Source: Flaveria trinervia (Eukaryota; Streptophyta; Magnoliopsida; Asterales; Asteraceae). Taken from it: a stretch of 64,000 nt of DNA. This document shows, piece after piece, positions 32,479 through 45,107 of this stretch (the first letter of the stretch is position 1; each line of letters opens with the position of its first letter). The notes under the pieces are model-generated. The model saw only the letters and a program-made list of their open reading frames with translations. It searched no databases and was not told the origin of the DNA. The translations under genes were made by a program, and so were the position numbers. The stretch lies in contig CM046442.1 of the NCBI GenBank assembly GCA_025506515.1, positions 109,483,706 through 109,547,705 of the forward strand, read 5' to 3'.

Positions 32479-34414
32479 ATAAATAAAAAATTATGTTTGA
32501 TTAATTGGTTAATAGAATAAACTAGTCTTAAGTCTCACGCGTTGCGATGGGAACGTAAAACCATATCAAGTAGCATCAATTCACATTATCGCTAGCGATC
32601 AAAAACACCGGAAAACTCGTAAAACAAAAAAAATAAAAAAAAAAAAGATTATGCGGAAAGAAAAGTAACTGTAAAAATATTAAACCTAAGGTCGGCTCAA
32701 TATTTGTTGGGGCTTAAAGCTATTGTTAAAATTGAGGCCCTTCCTCCATGATTTAATTTTAGAGTGTAAAAAATTTGGAAAGTGATCTTAATTAAATTCC
32801 CTACTAATAAAAATATATATGTTTTCTTCGTTTTCTTTACTTGTATTTTTTTTAATAAGATCTTCCTTACATTTTTAGTTATATTATAAATTAGAAAAAA
32901 TTATTGCGTGCATTTAACATTACACTAAAACCAAGTAGAAAGGTATATTTTAACAATGTAAATAACGTTATAAAAGTTATAACCATAATTAAAAAAGAAC
33001 ATTTAGATTAAGCAAAAAACTTGTAAAAAATTATAATTTAAAAATAAAACAATAAAAGAGAAAAGGATAAAATAACACATATTGTTCATTATTTTTTTGG
33101 TGATCAACCCAACACACATAATTATTTCTAAGGATAGAAAAGTAATTTTAGAATATTCATTTTCTTCACAAGTTCAGTTTGTCTTTCAAGTATTCTGCAA
33201 CTATAAAATCTTTAACCTAAAGACTCAACAACTTATGAAATTATCTGTATATCTTTTAATTTTAAATTTCTTCAATTCTCCTTCTAAAAACATATATTAT
33301 CTATTCTTAGTCGGTAGGGTGTTTTTTGTTGTTTGTTTGTGTTTTTATAGGGTTTGTTTTGGGTGTGGGTTCGAGATTTAAGGGTGGAGTTTTTTTGTGG
33401 GTTTTTTGTGTATGGACACGTGTCTTTGATGTGTATTTCGATTATGTTTGTTTATAGGGTTCGTTGGCGTTGTCTTTCTCCGGGTTCAAGTTTTCTTTCT
33501 TTCGTTATCGATGCCTTGACGATTCTCGCTATTAAGGTTTGAGTTTTCCTTTTGTTTGCTCTTTTCGGGGATTTAATTTTCGTTAGTTTTCTATTTTGGA
33601 CTGTGTCGCCTTCATGCGGCTTTGATTTTCATATGTTCTGTATATGGTGTTGGACTTTGATTTAGTTTTTAGGTTCTGTATGTTCTAGTGTGTAATGGAT
33701 TTGGGGTTTTGGTTTGTTTATTTTGTTGATTTTGTGGTTTTGAACCTTCATCTTGATTTTGATTTAAGGTTACAAAAACTCACACAGATGCAACAACGCA
33801 CGACACCAAAACCTAGTTTCATATCAAAAACTATTTACCATAAAAAATACTAATAACAACCCTCCAATAGTAGGGCCCAAAATATTTTGGGGCATAAAGC
33901 CATTGCTTCATTTGCTTCATGCTAGAGCCGACCCTGATTGAACCATGCATGGCTGTTGTGACGTGTTAATGTACAAAAAATAGACTAACATGTAAAACAC
34001 AACGCGAGCTTTAAAGGAGAAAAATAGAGGTAAAAACGTTGAACCACTATATGTATGTTGTGGAATGTCAACTCGAATTTTTTGACCAAAACGTAAAGCG
34101 AAAATTTTGTAGGAAATGAAAGTTATATGAGATTAAAGTTGAAAGTGAAAAAAGTATTAGGTTAAATGTAAAATATGAAAACTATTAGTTAAAAAAAATA
34201 AAGAAAAACAAGAGTACAACCTAAAAATTATAAGATACAAACCATTATATATAATAAAATATATATAATTTGTTATTCCATAAAGATTCTCATTCTCTCT
34301 AAATATCTTAAAATCATTCTTTTGCCTCTTCTGTTTTTCTCTTTTTCATTCTATCCAATCTTATATTATTTGCTCCCATCACCATCAACAACCACCACCA
34401 CTGCCACCAACTAA
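32479..34414. repeat. old AT-rich repeat, split by a hAT-like element
   Basis: After the second ATAAA, the stretch from about 32520 (ACTAGTCTTAAGTCTCACGC) to about 34250 looks like a degenerate repeat with internal near-repeats (GTAAAA..ATTGAACCATG.ATGG.TGTTGTG and GTAAAAACGTTGAACCACT..ATGTTGTG). It contains the hAT-like element listed next. No gene is seen; frames such as 33082-33381 are not supported. A (TA)n run begins just to the right. Confidence 0.55.
32687..33936. mobile_element. hAT-like non-autonomous DNA transposon
   Basis: Terminal inverted repeats are TAAGGTCGGCTC on the left and the reverse complement of GAGCCGACCCTG on the right, that is (CA/TA)(A/G)GGTCGGCTC. Both ends are bordered by an 8-bp near-duplication, ATTAAACC (32679-32686) and ATTGAACC (33937-33944). 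An 8-bp duplication and CAGGG-type termini fit the hAT superfamily. The subterminal 'ATATTT..TGGGGC.TAAAGC.ATTG' is found near both ends. No transposase is encoded. Confidence 0.78.
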
Positions 34415-34420
34415 TGTATG

Positions 34421-34428
34421 AAATATAT

Positions 34429-34513
<85 letters not shown>

Positions 34514-34514
34514 A
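34421..34514. repeat. (TA)n microsatellite
   Basis: About 94 bp of almost pure TA with two ATAA-type interruptions, at the inner side of the LTR terminus. The homologous LTR has a similar tract at 43681-43760. Confidence 0.9.
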
Positions 34515-35828
34515 TTATTATAAAAGTGTTTTTGACAAATTAGTTTTAAAAATTGGAAATTCCCAACTAAACTTTACACAAACGGCAAGTGTACCGGTCG
34601 TGTTATAGTAAAGTTTAGGTAAGTCCGGATATCGAATCTGTGCACACTAATGACGGCTCTCGATAATAAACCTTTGTCGACTTCTAACCTAATTAATTTT
34701 AAGAGTTTAAGTAATTAATACTAATAAACAAAACAAACAATTTAACTAAAATTAATTAATGGAAACACAACGAAAGAAATAATCAAATAAGAATTCAAAC
34801 TTTGAACTTGAATACGATCAAATATGTTAAAAAAACTACCTAGGCAGGGATCTAACTAACATGTAATGACATAAAGGTAATGACTCGTATGACTATCTCT
34901 AAAAATACGGAACTAGGGTTAACTAGGTATGTTGATACTCCTTAAGAAAACCAAAGACACGTGTAAGGCACTCGATAGATTTATTAAAATGTCTAATGGA
35001 AGATCGCCCCTAGGTTTTCCACGACGTTATCTTTAAGATTATATTTTCTAACCCTAAGATAAAGGACAACTTAATTAAATCTAATTAAATACCCTAAAAC
35101 ACTAACACCAGGAATGAAAGGCAAAACACGCTCTCGCGAAACCTAAACCTAACAAACAACGGGTAGGAGCTTTTAAGCACTATCTATTACCCCTAGGTTT
35201 TACATAAGGTAGCACATTGAAAAATACTATCAAATCACAACCAATGCTTCTAAGATTATCTCTAATCAAAGCTTAAAATTAAAAAAAACACAAAGTAATT
35301 AATTTAACGTGCAAACCTAATCTAGATATCACACAATCAATCTAGATAAAACATACACGAGCATTGCAATAACATTTAAGTATAAACCAATATACGGATT
35401 CATATTTAATTGAGACAATAATCAAGTTCTAAGATTAATAAACAAATATACGAAGTCAAAACCAAATAATTAGTCAAAACATAAATAGTTTTCAACCCAA
35501 CCTAGATAGTACTAAAAAGTTAGCTACTCATAACGTAAAAAACAATTAAAAACGATAATAAATTTGCAAACTTTAGTAACATATACGAGAGAATCAATGA
35601 AACAAAGAAAAATAATTGAATGCGAGACAAAACCGAATGATTAATAATGTTTGAATGCTTCAAACATTGCTCTCCGATCTTGCTCTTTGCTTAATGATTG
35701 CTCTCCGGTCGTGCTCAAAAGTTCCAAAGTTAGATCCAAACAGTGAAATCTCTTTTTTTTCTTCTAAACTTCGCCCTTCTATCCCTCTAGAATTAGGTTC
35801 CTCCTCCACTTTGCTTTTTAGGGTTTTT

Positions 35829-35840
35829 CTTTATATATAC
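35829..35840 (-). promoter_or_regulatory. possible TATA box of element IV LTR
   Basis: On the minus strand TATATATAAAGA is followed by a purine-rich leader. The same sequence lies in the other LTR near 54462-54475. It is a guess from composition and conservation. Confidence 0.35.
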
Positions 35841-36379
35841 ATATATATATTTTTATGCCCCTGCGTAATTTTCCACCGGCCCATCTTTGACTTTCTTTTC
35901 GGTTTTTGGTCCCCCTTCTATGTTTCTCTTGTGGGAATTAATATATTCCCTATCGTCGCTTTATTTCGTAATAACATTTAATACCTAGCAAGAGATATTT
36001 ATATATTTGATTTTCAAACTGCTTTTTTTGTTCCAATTTACAATCACGTGCACATGCATTGGTGTTCAAAAGACTAAGTTGTTTTTTTAATATAAAAATT
36101 TTTGACCATAAATTAAAATTAAGTCAAAGTTTATTTACGTTAATAACAATTTTTATATAATTTATTTTAGTTTAAACTTCTCTATAATTTACATAAATAA
36201 TTATAACTAATCCATCTTTCCCAACTTAACTAAATTATCTCATTTTGGTTTGGTACCGCTTGAAATCTTTAATATAAATTTGAACCAACTAGGAGCAAAT
36301 TTTTAACAGAAACAAATCCAAAAACTATTTAAAGTGTAAGAAACATTTGTATAAAATATGTGTAATTTCAACCACATCA

Positions 36380-37925
36380 AATATCCTCACACTTAAACTT
36401 TGCTTGTCCCTAAGCAAAACTCATCCCACGACATATGTAACGTCAACACGTTTAAATGCGTAAGTGAAAAATCAAATTAGCGTAACTCGCTTTTCTAAAG
36501 ACACAATCAACTATTTAGTCATAATCAACAGAAATACAAGTTAACAAGCGACCATGATACCGATTTTGAGAAATAGACGTACTAACTAAACTTAGTTGAT
36601 TTAAAGACTCTAAACACACAATAATCCATAACTTCTCACAATGTTCTCTCCTCTCGGATTGTTTAGTGGACTAGTATAAAATGTACTAGTTTATATCTGT
36701 GGTGCTCTCGATATAATCACGACATGACATTAGTATAAGCTTGTAAAGGTATCATATCTACACCAACTAACAATTAAACTTGCACAAATAAAAAAGGTCT
36801 TCACAAACTAACTACTAATAGACATATTTTTTTTTCATTTTTTTTCATTTTTTTAACTAATCGAACGTAACAATTGAATCACACTATTTAAACACTAACC
36901 TAGCCGGACTTTCTAAAACACCCAAGTGAACACAAAAAGGCTTAAATAGATAAAGGCTAGGCAAACATGGGTAAAAACAAAAGAAAATGGTAAATAAATG
37001 GCTCAAAGTGGCTACTAGTGGATAATTTCGGGGGTAGGGTAGTCACAGGCTAAAAACAAGGCTGAATCCTAGGTGCCTCTATCATTTCTGTGCAAGTGCA
37101 ACGTTCATGATCTCGACACGTATAACCTATACAAGTTCTAAAATGCATGTACATATGATATAAACGCTCAACAATTAAATGCATGTGAGATGCAAATAAT
37201 CAAGAAATAAATGCTCAATCTCACATGAAAACGGAGGTAATTAGGGTACAAGTTGTGGATAATTACATGTTTATCATCTCTCAATTTACCTCACTTAATT
37301 AGACGTCTATACCATTTTTTTTAAAAACGCTTGTTAAGTTGACTTAATCATATGACTTCAAAAGTTAATCATGCTCTAGGTAATTAGTTAGCGCTAATTG
37401 ACATCACATCATGATTCATGCAAGTCATGTTTATATGAGTGGATGAGTTGTACTTAGTGCCTTTTTTTTAAATTATATTTTTTTAATTCTTTTTTTTTAA
37501 TTCAGGGATTTATCAAAATTTTATAATATTATCAAACCAACATGAATAATGTTTCAGTTTTGCCAACTAACCCCATCGCCACACTTAAATTGAACATTGT
37601 CCCAAATGTTCTAGCAAATAGATATAAGCAATTAAGGTAATAAAAGTGCAAGAAATGGGAAAACTGAAACTCCTTTTATATGTAGCGTGTAATGACAGAA
37701 GGTCCACCGAAGATATACGTGTCATCCTCACACTTTAACTTGATTAAGGACCTCAAGCAAATGATCATTCAGCTCCGAGCAATAACTTGAAATCAAAGAC
37801 AAACAAAGAAGCATCAGGTACGAAGAATAAAAAATAAAATGTAAAAAGAATAAAAACAAACCCTCGGGTTGCCTCCCAGAAGCGCTTGGTTTATTTACGA
37901 GTCGTCAGCCAGACTCGAACCTCTC
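36380..37925 (-). other. element IV 3' non-coding region
   Basis: About 1.5 kb between the end of integrase and the LTR. Many Athila elements carry an envelope-like frame here. I see no such open frame on the minus strand, only A/T-rich sequence. Confidence 0.65.
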
Positions 37926-39190
37926 AATCAGGTTCCAACAGGGGCGAGATCAACTACTTCTTCCTCATTATCAATCACCGGCCCACTAATGTAATGCTTC
38001 AAACGATGGCCATTTACCTTAAACCTCTCTCCGTCCTTTTCCTCGATTTCAATTGTTCCATATGGAAATACCTCGCGCACAGTGTATGGTCCCGACCATC
38101 GGGATTTTAATTTTCCCGAAAACAATTTCAATCGCGAATTGTACAGCAACACTCGATCCCCACACTTGAATTCTTTATTACCTTTTAGGTGGCGATCGTG
38201 TAATTCTTTCATACGTTCCTTGTATCGGCTCGAATGTGCGTACGCATGATCTCTCAATTCCTCTAACTCGTGCAACTGGTGAAATCGATTCCCTCCAGCC
38301 GCGGACATATCTAAATTAACTGTCCTGAATGCCCAATATGCACGATGCTCCAACTCCACTGGTAGATGACATGCTTTCCCATAAATCATCCGAAACGGTG
38401 TAGAACCAGTCGGTGTCTTATATGTAGTGCGGAAAGCCTATAGTGCGTCATCTAACTTGTCAGGCCAATCCTTTCGATCTGATCCAACTGTTTTCTCTAG
38501 AATTCACTTAATACCCCGATTACTTACCTCAACTTGCCCACTAGTTTGTGTATGATAAGCTGTTGCTAGCCGATGGGTGACCCCATAGCGTTGCAAGGCT
38601 TTCTCCATCTACGCATTGCAGAAATGGGTCCCTCGATCACTAATTAGGGCTTTGGGGGTACCAAAGCGGGAAAACAACTTTTTAATGAATCTCACTACAA
38701 CCCTAGCATCATTCGTGGGCAATGCTTGAGCCTCAACCCATTTGGAAACATAGTCTAGGGCTACTAGGATGTACTTGTTCTCGCGAGATGACAGAAACGG
38801 GCCCATGAAATCGATGCCCCATAAATCAAAAATCTCACATGCCTGAATACCAATCTATGGCATCTCATTCTAGGATGAGATATTTCCTACTCTCTGACAC
38901 GCGTCACAAATCCTCACAAACTCATGTGCGTCCATAAAGATCGTCGGCCAATAAAATCCAGCGTCGAATACCTTCTTCGTTGTCAAACTGGCTCCATAGT
39001 GGCCACTTGTTGGTCCTGAGTGGCAATGCCTCAAAATCATCCTTGCCTTATCACCATGTACACACCTGCGTATGATCTGATCTGCGCCAATGCGGAAGAG
39101 GTAGGGGTCGTCCCAAATGTAATGCTTAATATCTGCAAAGAATTTCTTCTTTTGCTGATGTGTCATGCCTCTCATCAAAACCCCTGTCAC
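37926..39190 (-). pseudogene. element IV integrase, broken
   Basis: The piece 39190-38870 contains the zinc-binding H-H-C-C region (CHSGPTSGHYGAS, CDACQRVGNIS). The piece 38806-38609 contains the core with YILVALDYVSKWVEAQALP (Asp) and ALISDRGTHFCNA (Asp). The Glu region 'YHTQTSGQVEVSNRGIK' can be read near 38560-38505 after a stop. The piece 38389-37928 holds the C-terminal 'MIYGKACHLPVELEHRAYWA' and 'VNGHRLKHYI' blocks typical of Athila. The break near 38870 is a stop, and others are at about 38610 and 38430. Confidence 0.9.
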
Positions 39191-39202
39191 TAAGTAATTA
39201 GC

Positions 39203-39670
39203 CTAATCTGCAAACCATGGAAATCCCTCTTCCTGTGCTTTCACAAATATAAGTGTCTCATGAGGAAAGTTATCATCAATCATGTCTTCCCTTATCTCCT
39301 CACGCCCGTAGTCCTCTAAACGTGACAAATGATCAGCTGCAACATTCTCTGCTCCTTTTTTATCCCTAATCTCAATGTCAAACTCCTGAAGTAGTAAAAT
39401 CCATCGTATCAATTGTGGCTTGGCATTCTGCTTATTAAACAAATACTTGAGTGCAGCATGATCCGTGTACACAATAGTCTTAGAAAGGACAAGGTAAGAT
39501 CTAAACTTATCGAATGCAAAGACTACTACAAACAACTCCTTCTCTATTATGGTGTAATGCTCCTGCACATCTATGAGCGTCTTACTCACGTAATATATCG
39601 GGTTAAAATGTTTGTCCCTAGGCTGACCTAAGACCGCTCCTATCGCATAGTCACTCGCGTCGCACATCAA
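39203..39670 (-). pseudogene. element IV RNase H
   Basis: A 155-codon open piece beginning MCDASDYAIGAVLGQ (catalytic Asp) and containing YTIIEKELFVVVFAFDKFRSYLV, VYTDHAALKYLFNK and ENVAADHLSRLE, which are the RNase H blocks of Athila-type pol. It is fused in sense with RT upstream but separated from it by a stop near 39686, and from the integrase by a stop at about 39203. Confidence 0.9.
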
Positions 39671-39685
39671 CTCAAAAGGTAAACT

Positions 39686-40687
39686 CTAATCCGGGGCGAC
39701 CATAATTGGAGCATTCACTAACTTCTCCTTTAGAATCTCAAAAGCACTTTTACACTCCTCAGAAAACACAAATGGCACATATTTCTCCAGGAGTTGCGTC
39801 ATCGGCCTCGCAATCTTAGAGAAATCTCTAATGAAACGTCGATTAAAACCAGCATGGCCTAAGAAACTCCTAATAGACTTCACCGATGTGGGTAGCGGAA
39901 GCTTGCTAATAGTCTCAATCTTCGCCTTATCAACCTCAAGCCCCTTGTGTGAAATCTTGTGCCCTAAAACAATGCCATCCTTCACCATGAAATGGCACTT
40001 CTCCCAATTTAGCATGAGGTTTGTCTCCTCACATCGAGCCAACATCTTCTCCAAACGCTCCAAACATGAGTCAAAAGAACTCCCAAACACAAAAAAGTCA
40101 TCCATGAAAACCTCCATGGAGTCCTCGATCATGTCCTAAAATATAGCTACCATACACCGCTGAAAAGTAGCTGGAGCGTTACATAACCTAAACGGCATGC
40201 GGCGATACGCAAAGGTGCCATACGGGCATGTAAAGGTCGTCTTTTCCTGATCCTCTGGAGCAATGGGGATCTGGAAATAACCTGAAAAGCCATCAAGGAA
40301 ACAGTAAAAATGTTGCCCTGACAAACGCTCCAACATCTGATCGATAAAGGGAAGCGGGAAATGGTCCTTCCTTGTGGCATCATTCAATTTGCGATAATCA
40401 ATGCAAACTCGCCACCCGGTGACTGTCCTCGTTGGAATTAACTCGTTCTTCTCATTAGTCACCACTATCATCCCCCCTTTCTTAGGAACAACATGTACGG
40501 GACTCACCCACTTCGAGTTAGAGATAGGGTAGATCAATCCTGCATCTAACAACTTAATCACTTCTTTCTTAACTACTTCTTGCATGTTAGGATTTAATCT
40601 TTTTTGACTTTGTCTAACAGGCTTATACTCATCTTCCATGAGTATCTTATGCGTGCAAAACGAAGGGTTGATACCCTTGATATCCAT
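39686..40687 (-). pseudogene. element IV reverse transcriptase
   Basis: Two open pieces. The first, 40687-40136, has SQKRLNPNMQEVVKKEVIKLLDAGLIYPIS, WVSPVHVVPKKGG, DYRKLNDATRKDHFPLPFIDQMLERL and the F.GYFQIPIAPEDQEKTTF block. It stops at 40136. The second, 40132-39686, has the catalytic FMDD box (40097-40108) and 'IRSFLGHAGFNRRFIRDFSK'. The active-site motif is intact; one stop codon divides the domain. Confidence 0.92.
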
Positions 40688-40705
40688 TAGCTTCCATGCA
40701 ATCGC

Positions 40706-41728
40706 CTATTTGTGTGCCTTTAACACATCCACTAGTCTCCTCTTCTCCTCCTCTATCAATCCAGCAGAAATAATGACAGGTAACTGAGATCCCTCATCCA
40801 GAAATGCATACTCCAGATGAGATGGTAATTCCTTAAGCTCTAATGATGGGGGAGTCTCAATCGATGGCTTCTCTATCGGTTCCTCTCTCGTAATCACCTC
40901 ACACACGTTAGCTTCCTTGAGAGGCTGACACTCACAATCTACCGAGTCATGCTCAAAGGCAAAAGCGGCCAACTCAATTTCCTGGTTCTCCCTAACCAAG
41001 ATCTATGAGTCTGTATGATCTGGTCTGATAAACTCTCGAAAACTCATAGTCAACTGTGTCCAAATGGTATCTATGAAGTACAAGGTATCATCATGATCAT
41101 GTGTGTTCTTCATGGATTTGTTCACATCAAACGTAACCGTTTCATCTGCAACTCGCAAGGTTAGCTTACCATCAAGGACATCGATTAATGCCCTCGCAAT
41201 AGCCAGGAAAGGTCTCCCTAATATCAATGGGACCTTCTCATCCTCATCCATATCTAAGATCACAAAATCAACAGGAAAAACAAACTTATCCACCTTAACG
41301 AGCATGTTCTCTACGATCCCTTATGGATACTTCACCGACTTATCCGCCAACTGAATGCTCATGCGTATTGGTGTTGGCTCACCTAGGTCTAGCTTAGCAA
41401 ACACAGAATATGGCATCAAATTAATGCTAGCTCCTAGATCTGCCAATGCATTGCACACAGATAAACCACCTATGATACATGGAATAGTAAAACTACCCGG
41501 ATCAGTCATCTTCTATGGTAGTTTGTTCTAAACAGCAGTTGAACACTCCTCACTTAATGTCACCATTGAGATTTGCTCCAATTTCTTCTTATTCATGAGC
41601 AGATCTTTCAAAAACTTAGCATACTTAGGCATGTGTTGTAATGCCTCTACAAAAGGTAAGTTCACCTTGAGTTGCTTAAACATCTCAAGGAACTTCCCAT
41701 ACTGCTCCTCAGACTGATGCTGAGTCAA
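40706..41728 (-). pseudogene. element IV protease and adjoining linker
   Basis: The piece 41509-41321 has GLSVCNALADLGASINLMPYSVF, the Athila-type protease active site (DLGAS), and 41305-41003 continues with VDFVILDMDEDEKVPLILGRPFLA, its C-terminal half. The piece 41728-41528 is the end of Gag ('FLEMFKQLKVNLPFVEALQHMPKYAKFLKDLL'). The piece 40999-40706 is a poorly conserved acidic linker before RT. TAG/TAA stops lie between all pieces. Confidence 0.88.
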
Positions 41729-41739
41729 TCGTCCTGGGT

Positions 41740-43265
41740 ATGGAAGTCTATCAAAATGGACTAATGGCTCCTTCTCTTTCTTCTTCTCAGCAACCTTCTC
41801 TACGGACTCCTCTAGCTATGATGTACTTGCTGGGTGCAGCCTCTGTTGCACCTTGCCAGCAGGAGCCTCCATCTCTATCTCTCATCGACCTCCTCTTCAA
41901 TAACTTCAGGAGGCTCAACCACACCATATGACTTACCACTTCTTGTTGTTACAGCTTTCACATGCGCATTTGGATTCTTCACTACATTACTAGGTAGGCC
42001 TCCAGGTTGCCTTTCCTGAAACATATCTGATAAGTGACCCACTGTCCTTTCTATATTCTACAATAATGCTCCTTGGTTCTTGATTATGGCCTCGTTCTCC
42101 TTGAACCTCACCTGATATGCTTGATCTCTAGCATGCGCTTTCTTATACCTGATGTCATCCCTCGTCATGAACTGAGTCAACATCCGTGACTATTGCATCA
42201 TCATCTCTTCAAGGGTGGGCTTCTTCTCCCCCTGACCTATGCCACTAGTTGGACCGCTACTCGAACTCTGATTCTGAAATAAACTCTGAGTACACGGTTG
42301 AAAACCCGGTGGGTTTCCACTCCTCGAGTTTTACTGATTCCTCCAACCAGGATTATAGGAATTACCGAAGGAATTTCTTTGCATCTGGTTGGGATTGCTG
42401 ACAAATTCAACCTATTCCTGAAAACTATCAGCAGAAATAGGACAATCAATCGTATCATGACCACCCCAACAGATCTCACAGGCCTGCTCCTTCTTCTTCT
42501 GCAGGTCTGCTACTATCTTAGCTAATGCCTCAACCTGGGCGGCTAAAGCAGTGCTAGAATCAACTTGGTGCACTCCTCGCTGAGCAACAACTCGGACTCT
42601 AGAATCAGGATACTCATAACTACTCATAGCCAGGTCCTCGAACATCGTGTTACACTCCTCAACAATCTTGGTGGTCATCAGATTACCACCGACAGTAGTA
42701 TCCAGCATGTTCCTCGTCGCAGGAGTAACTCCATTGTAAAATTTCTCAATCAACGCCTAATCCTCCAAACCGTGATGTGGACACTTGTGCACTAGCTCCT
42801 TAAAACGCTCCCATGTCTCGTAAAAAGTCTCTCCCGAATTCTGCTGAAATGAATGTATCATGCTCCTCAGACGAGCGGTCTTCGAAGGGGGAAAGTACTT
42901 ACACAAGATCTTGTCTTGGATATCAGCCCAAGTAGTGATGGATCCTGTGGGTAGGGACTCAAGCCAGCTGTGGGCGCGGTTAGTAAGAGAGAATAGGAAA
43001 AGGCACAACTTGCATGCATCCTCAGAAACACCGTTCACCTGAAAGGTGTCACAGATCCTCCAAAGCGAGCCAAGTGAGAATTTGGGTCTTCAACAGGTAA
43101 CCCGTGGAACTGAACGGTATTTAGGACCATGGAAATGATTTGGGGAGGGATTTGCCAATTGTTGGAAGTGATTGATGGACGTGCAATACTAGACCTAGCT
43201 CCAGCAGCAGTGGGCTTGGCATAGTCGGCAATCACTCTCCTCGCTAGTGGTTGTTCGTCGCCCAT
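41740..43265 (-). pseudogene. element IV gag, broken
   Basis: Start ATG at 43265 (MGDEQPLARRVIADYAKP). The pieces 43265-43035, 43038-42757 and 42753-42412 overlap or abut in different frames. They contain the Athila Gag blocks 'QFHGLPVEDPNSHLARF', 'RAHSWLESLPTGSITTWADIQDKILCKYFPPSKTARLR', 'QNSGETFYETWERFKELVHKCPHHG' and 'QACEICWGGHDTIDCP' (a zinc-finger-like Cys-His region). Frameshifts are near 43035, 42755 and 42410. The region 42236-41740 is only weakly recognisable. Confidence 0.88.
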
Positions 43266-43646
43266 TGAAGATTCTGTGGCGTGAGTGGATTCGTGTCGTA
43301 GGAATCTTCTTCGGTCTCAAGCTCCGTGTCAGACTCGTTCTATCGATCAAACGCACGCTCTGGATCGTCAAGTGGCAGAAACTATAGTGGTCCGGCAGAA
43401 CGGGTGTGGCGCATAAACTAAAAGAAAATAAAAAAAGAAAGGAAAAAGAAATTTACCTAATTAATTAAAGTACGAACAAATAAAAGAAAATAAAATAATA
43501 AAAAATACTAACTAAAGGCATAGTTAAGCAAATAAGAGGAAATTAAACTAAATAAAATAAAATAAATATAAAAATAAACTCTAAACTAGAAAACAAATGA
43601 TTAGATCCCCGACTCGGTTCGTTCTCAAAATCGCCAAAACAGTGTC

Positions 43647-43660
43647 TCCGGCAACGGCGC
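43647..43660 (-). promoter_or_regulatory. element IV primer-binding site
   Basis: On the minus strand TTGGCGCCGTTGCC lies a few bases after the LTR end (43672). It matches the 3' end of tRNA-Asp, the primer used by Athila-type elements. Confidence 0.82.
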
Positions 43661-43671
43661 CAAAAACTTGA

Positions 43672-43677
43672 TGTGTG

Positions 43678-43754
<77 letters not shown>

Positions 43755-44632
43755 ATATTAAATTATTATAAAATCGTTTTTCACAAATTAGTTTTAAAAT
43801 TGGAAATTCTCAACTAAACTTCACACAAACGGAAAGTGTACCGGTCGTGTTATAGTAAAGTTTAGGTAAGTCCGGATATCGAATCTGTGGACACTAATGA
43901 CGGCTCTCGATAATAAACCTTTGTCGACTTCTAACCTAATTAATTTTAATATTTTAACTAATTAATACTAATAAACAAAAAAAACAATTTAACTAAAATT
44001 AATTAATGGAAACATGATGAAAGAAATAATCAAATAAGAATTCAAACTTTGAACCTGAATACATCAAATATGTTAAAAACTACCTAGGCAGGGATCTAAC
44101 TAACATGTAATGACATAAAGATAATGACTCGTATGACTATCTCTAAAAATACGGAACTAGGGTTAACTAGGTATGTTGATACTCCTTAAGAAAACCAAAG
44201 ACACATGTAAGGCACTCGATAGATTTATTAAAATGTCTAATAGAAGATCGCCCCTAGGTTTTCCACCATGTTATCTTTAAGATTATATTTTCTAACCCTA
44301 AGATAAAGGACAACTTAATTAAATCTAATTAAATACCCAAAAACACTAACACCACGAATGAAAGGCAAAACACGCTCTCGCGAAACCTAAACCTAACAAA
44401 CAACGGGTAGGAGGTTTTAAGCACTATCTATTACCCCTAGGTTTTACATAAGGTAGCAAATTGAAAAATACTATCAAATCACAACCAATGCTCCTAAGAC
44501 TATCTCTAATCAAAGTTTAAAATTAAAAACACACAAAATAATTAATTTTAACGTGCAAACCTAATCTAGATGTCACACAATCAATCTAGATAAAACATAC
44601 ACGAGCATGGCAATAACATTTAAGTATAAACC
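43672..44632 (-). repeat. element IV 5' LTR, first part
   Basis: It starts TGTGTGAAATATAT and is collinear with 34415-35389 of the 3' LTR, including the (TA)n tract at 43681-43760. It breaks at TATAAACC where gypsy III begins. Confidence 0.9.
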
Positions 44633-45107
44633 TGTAAGGCCCCGTTCCCGGGACACTTACAGTTGGATCCTCATCGCACATAAAACATATAATTACATTT
44701 GCCTTACGAAAATATTGCAGCGGAAACAATAAAAATAACTTTTCATATCATTACAAATGTTTTTGCAAGTTAATACAAGCGTTCATTTTAATACATCGTT
44801 CGTTCGCAATAAAATGCAAAAACATTAACAAAAGAATGCCATCCAAAAAAGCTGAGTAGCCGCCTCGTGCCATCCTCAGCAACGTTTACCTGCCAACTGA
44901 AAATGCATAAAAGTCAGTGTCGCTGAGTAAGTTCTAGTTTTATAATAAAACATACATTTCAATCGTTAAAACCGTTCTTTACTTTTTTTTCAGAATTAAA
45001 CTATAATTTTCATTCGTTCGTGATCATACATCATACGTACATACAGATAATATCATTATTATCTTCCATTACATTCGTTAACTTCGTCCATTTTATACGT
45101 TCGTCCT

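Larger units (their letters stand above)
34415..36379 (-). repeat. element IV 3' LTR
   Basis: 1965 bp from TGTATGAAATATAT to CCACATCA, next to a reverse-complemented PPT (AATATCCTCACACTTA). The left end carries a (TA)n tract at 34421-34514. The other LTR repeats its sequence closely, including 'GTACCGGTCGTGTTATAGTA' and the T-rich block near 35740-35860. Confidence 0.9.

Noticed and set aside
33082..33542. Two overlapping frames inside the hAT-like element
   Set aside because: The sequence is T/G-rich and low in complexity, and it shows no transposase motif.
35655..35981. 108-codon frame, with a relative at 54287-54589
   Set aside because: Both are in the LTRs of element IV. No domain is seen, and the frame is disrupted in the second copy.
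36380..43671. A captured plant virus (pararetrovirus) integration
   Set aside because: LTRs, the tRNA-Asp PBS, Athila-type Gag and an integrase are present, and no movement protein or pararetroviral coat region is seen.
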